A stretch of 64,000 nt of DNA from Adiantum capillus-veneris. Taxonomy: Eukaryota > Streptophyta > Polypodiopsida > Polypodiales > Pteridaceae. Where the stretch lies: assembly GCA_014529385.2 (NCBI GenBank), contig CM043968.1, forward strand, positions 25,907,513 through 25,971,512, read 5' to 3'. This document shows, in pieces, positions 62,454 through 64,000 of the stretch (position 1 is its first letter; each line of letters begins with the position of its first letter). A program made the position numbers and the translations under genes. Under the pieces are notes generated by a model, which saw only the letters and a program-made list of their open reading frames with translations, searched no databases and was not told the DNA's origin.

Positions 62454-62724
62454 CTTGGCCTCTATCACTTTAGTATTAGTTGTTCTCGACTATCTTATGT
62501 ACAAATCACTAGAATGGTACCTTATGCTCACTATGATGTACAAAAATGAATCAAAAACTGAGTCATTTTTATGATAATCATTGTCTAAAGTCAGTTGTCT
62601 TTTGAATTGTTACGTTGTTTTGTATATAAGTCTTAGTTTAAAAATAGTAACACACACATGCACATAGAGAGAGAGAGAGGGGGAGAGAGGAAGAGCTGCA
62701 CACACAATCACACACTGGGGAAGG

Positions 62725-62765
<41 letters not shown>

Positions 62766-62873
62766 TTTTGGGGGAAAATAGTTTAAATTTGAATATGAGG
62801 TTGTATGAGGAGAAAGAGAATAGAAAATGATTTAGAGTGTGTAGATGTAGAAAAACAAGCTTAAAAAGTCTTT

Positions 62874-62931
<58 letters not shown>

Positions 62932-63789
62932 GAGTTGGGAAGAAATTTTAAACTGAAAATGGGTCCAAATGAGTTTTTTTTAAAGTCAGTTTGGTTCCTG
63001 GTTGTGCACATTTTTTATAATGTGGAAAGAAAAGAAAAAGGGAAGATGTTGATTGGGGAGTTAATGCTCTCACATTATCACTCTCAAAAGGTAGAGAGAG
63101 AAAATGACTTCTTACCTCCACCCCCTAGTTGGCCGTAAAACAATGCAAGAGAAACCTATGAAAAAGTAGCCTAATAAATGCCCTTGTCCCCTTAACCATA
63201 CACAATAGTAGACTTAATCCCTTAAAATTAGGCTTTCTTACAAGGCATTGGCCTTACTAGATGTGGTGGTTTTGTGGGGTGCATTCACATGTATTCTTCG
63301 GCTTTAGAGTTGAGTGACTTTGCTACAGTGCATTCACACGGCCCCATCTTTGCATTGCTTATTGGTCTCACATAAGTAGGAAAGCTTTCACATAAGCATT
63401 AAAGTTCCAACTCCTAGTAGGCCTTCCTACAACCACCTTGAGCCCAAAAGGCCATGACTCTACTTAGAGTGATTTCCCATAGCAGCCTGAAACCCTAAGT
63501 GTTTTTTACTCAAGCACATCAACAAACAAGAGTCCAGGAATTTCAAGAAGCTCCATCTTAACGGTGCCCCCTTTTTCTTCAAGAGGAAAATCAAACTTCA
63601 AACCCTTGTGAAGAGGTGCTGCATGACAATGAAGAGTGACTTCACAAAGCTTTTGTTAAAATCCCTTGAGAAATATGTGCATAAATTACACGAGGATTGA
63701 ACACCACCCCCTGAGTCTAGTAAGACCCTCCTCCCACACACTTCTACGAGCGCACCATCTTATTACACACATACACTTGGGGTGCACTA
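62454..63789. other. Intergenic or leader DNA with GA and CA repeats
   Basis: GA-rich runs at about 62666-62685 and 62730-62761, and a (CA)n array at 62878-62921 followed by atatat. From about 63540 the phrase 'tgtgaagaggtgctgcat...gaagagtgacttcac' resembles the leader of element D near 60690-60730, so the latter part is probably the leader of the next copia element. Confidence 0.5.
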
Positions 63790-64000
63790 TGGGTAAGTAA
63801 AATCTCACTGTCTTTGATGGCCAAGGTTTTCACACTTGGAGAATAAAGACAAAGTGTTATTTGATGAAGAAGCAATTATGGTATGTAGTCAAACTATTGG
63901 GAGAGGGTGAGTGGATAGAGACTAGGTGGTCTCAAGTACAATTCATAGTGAGAGATGAGCAAGCAATGGGAATTCTTCTCATAGTAGTAGGAGACAACTA
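63790..64000 (+). pseudogene. Start of a second copia gag (runs off the window)
   Basis: ATG at 63790, a TAA at the fourth codon, then NLTVFDGQGFHTWRIKTKCY, LMKKQLWYVVKLLGEGE and VRDEQAMGILL, parallel to element D's gag (GFHTWQMK, LMKKCLW, KDEQALGI). It is truncated by the window edge. Related to but clearly different from D. Confidence 0.8.

Overview
The window reads as nuclear DNA of a vascular plant and consists mostly of transposable elements. It is AT-rich and has very long (GA)n/(CT)n and (TG)n/(CA)n microsatellites. It contains plant-type Ty3/gypsy elements primed by a tRNA-Asp-like site, Ty1/copia elements primed by an initiator-tRNA-Met-like site, and one LOB-domain (plant-specific transcription factor) gene copy. 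A Penelope-like reverse transcriptase (RT), unusual for flowering plants but reported from conifers and other green lineages, makes a fern or gymnosperm plausible. The sequence alone does not settle the species.

Layout. 0-9 kb: AT-rich DNA with an antisense copia pol remnant (about 4.19-5.63 kb) and a 155-bp foldback (7711-7865). 9.3-10.9 kb: a possible SINE head and the frameshifted LOB-domain gene, with three long GA/CT arrays upstream. 11.4-13.7 kb: a DUF4283/zinc-knuckle pseudogene split by an inserted repeat flanked by TCATA. 13.7-15.5 kb: a second antisense copia remnant. 16,322-26,100: a gypsy-type element (A) with both LTRs, primer-binding site, polypurine tract and a 5-bp target duplication, carrying gag and protease but no RT or integrase. 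26.5-27.5 kb: a 152-bp satellite cut by a second, 5'-truncated copy (B, 27.52-33.25 kb). 33.25-34.56 kb: remains of another LTR element. 35.05-36.13 kb: second copy of the repeat found at 12-13.5 kb. 36.57-41.7 kb: 5' part of a different gypsy-like element (LTR, PBS, leader, gag). 42-53.1 kb: a Penelope-like region with an RT gene on the minus strand, a 6.2-kb direct repeat, a candidate intron-containing gene model and a convergent unknown ORF. 53.1-59.28 kb: third gypsy copy (C), which keeps RNase H and integrase followed by a second protease-like domain. 59.28-62.45 kb: a copia element (D) with gag only. 63.79-64.0 kb: start of another copia gag.

How the parts relate. A, B and C share a 3' module: a WVPK-repeat region, a polypurine/TATA segment, a 140-aa acidic accessory ORF (lost in B), a long 3' noncoding region and the LTR. 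Only C carries the RNase H and integrase ends of pol, so A and B look like gag-protease derivatives that depend on a C-like partner. The Penelope-like unit appears as a head-to-tail partial tandem. The upstream exons of a candidate three-exon RT gene lie in one copy and the RT body in the other.

Nearly every coding region is broken by in-frame stops or frameshifts, so these are mostly fossils. The best candidates for something little described are the Penelope-like locus and the integrase-protease-WVPK-accessory-ORF architecture.
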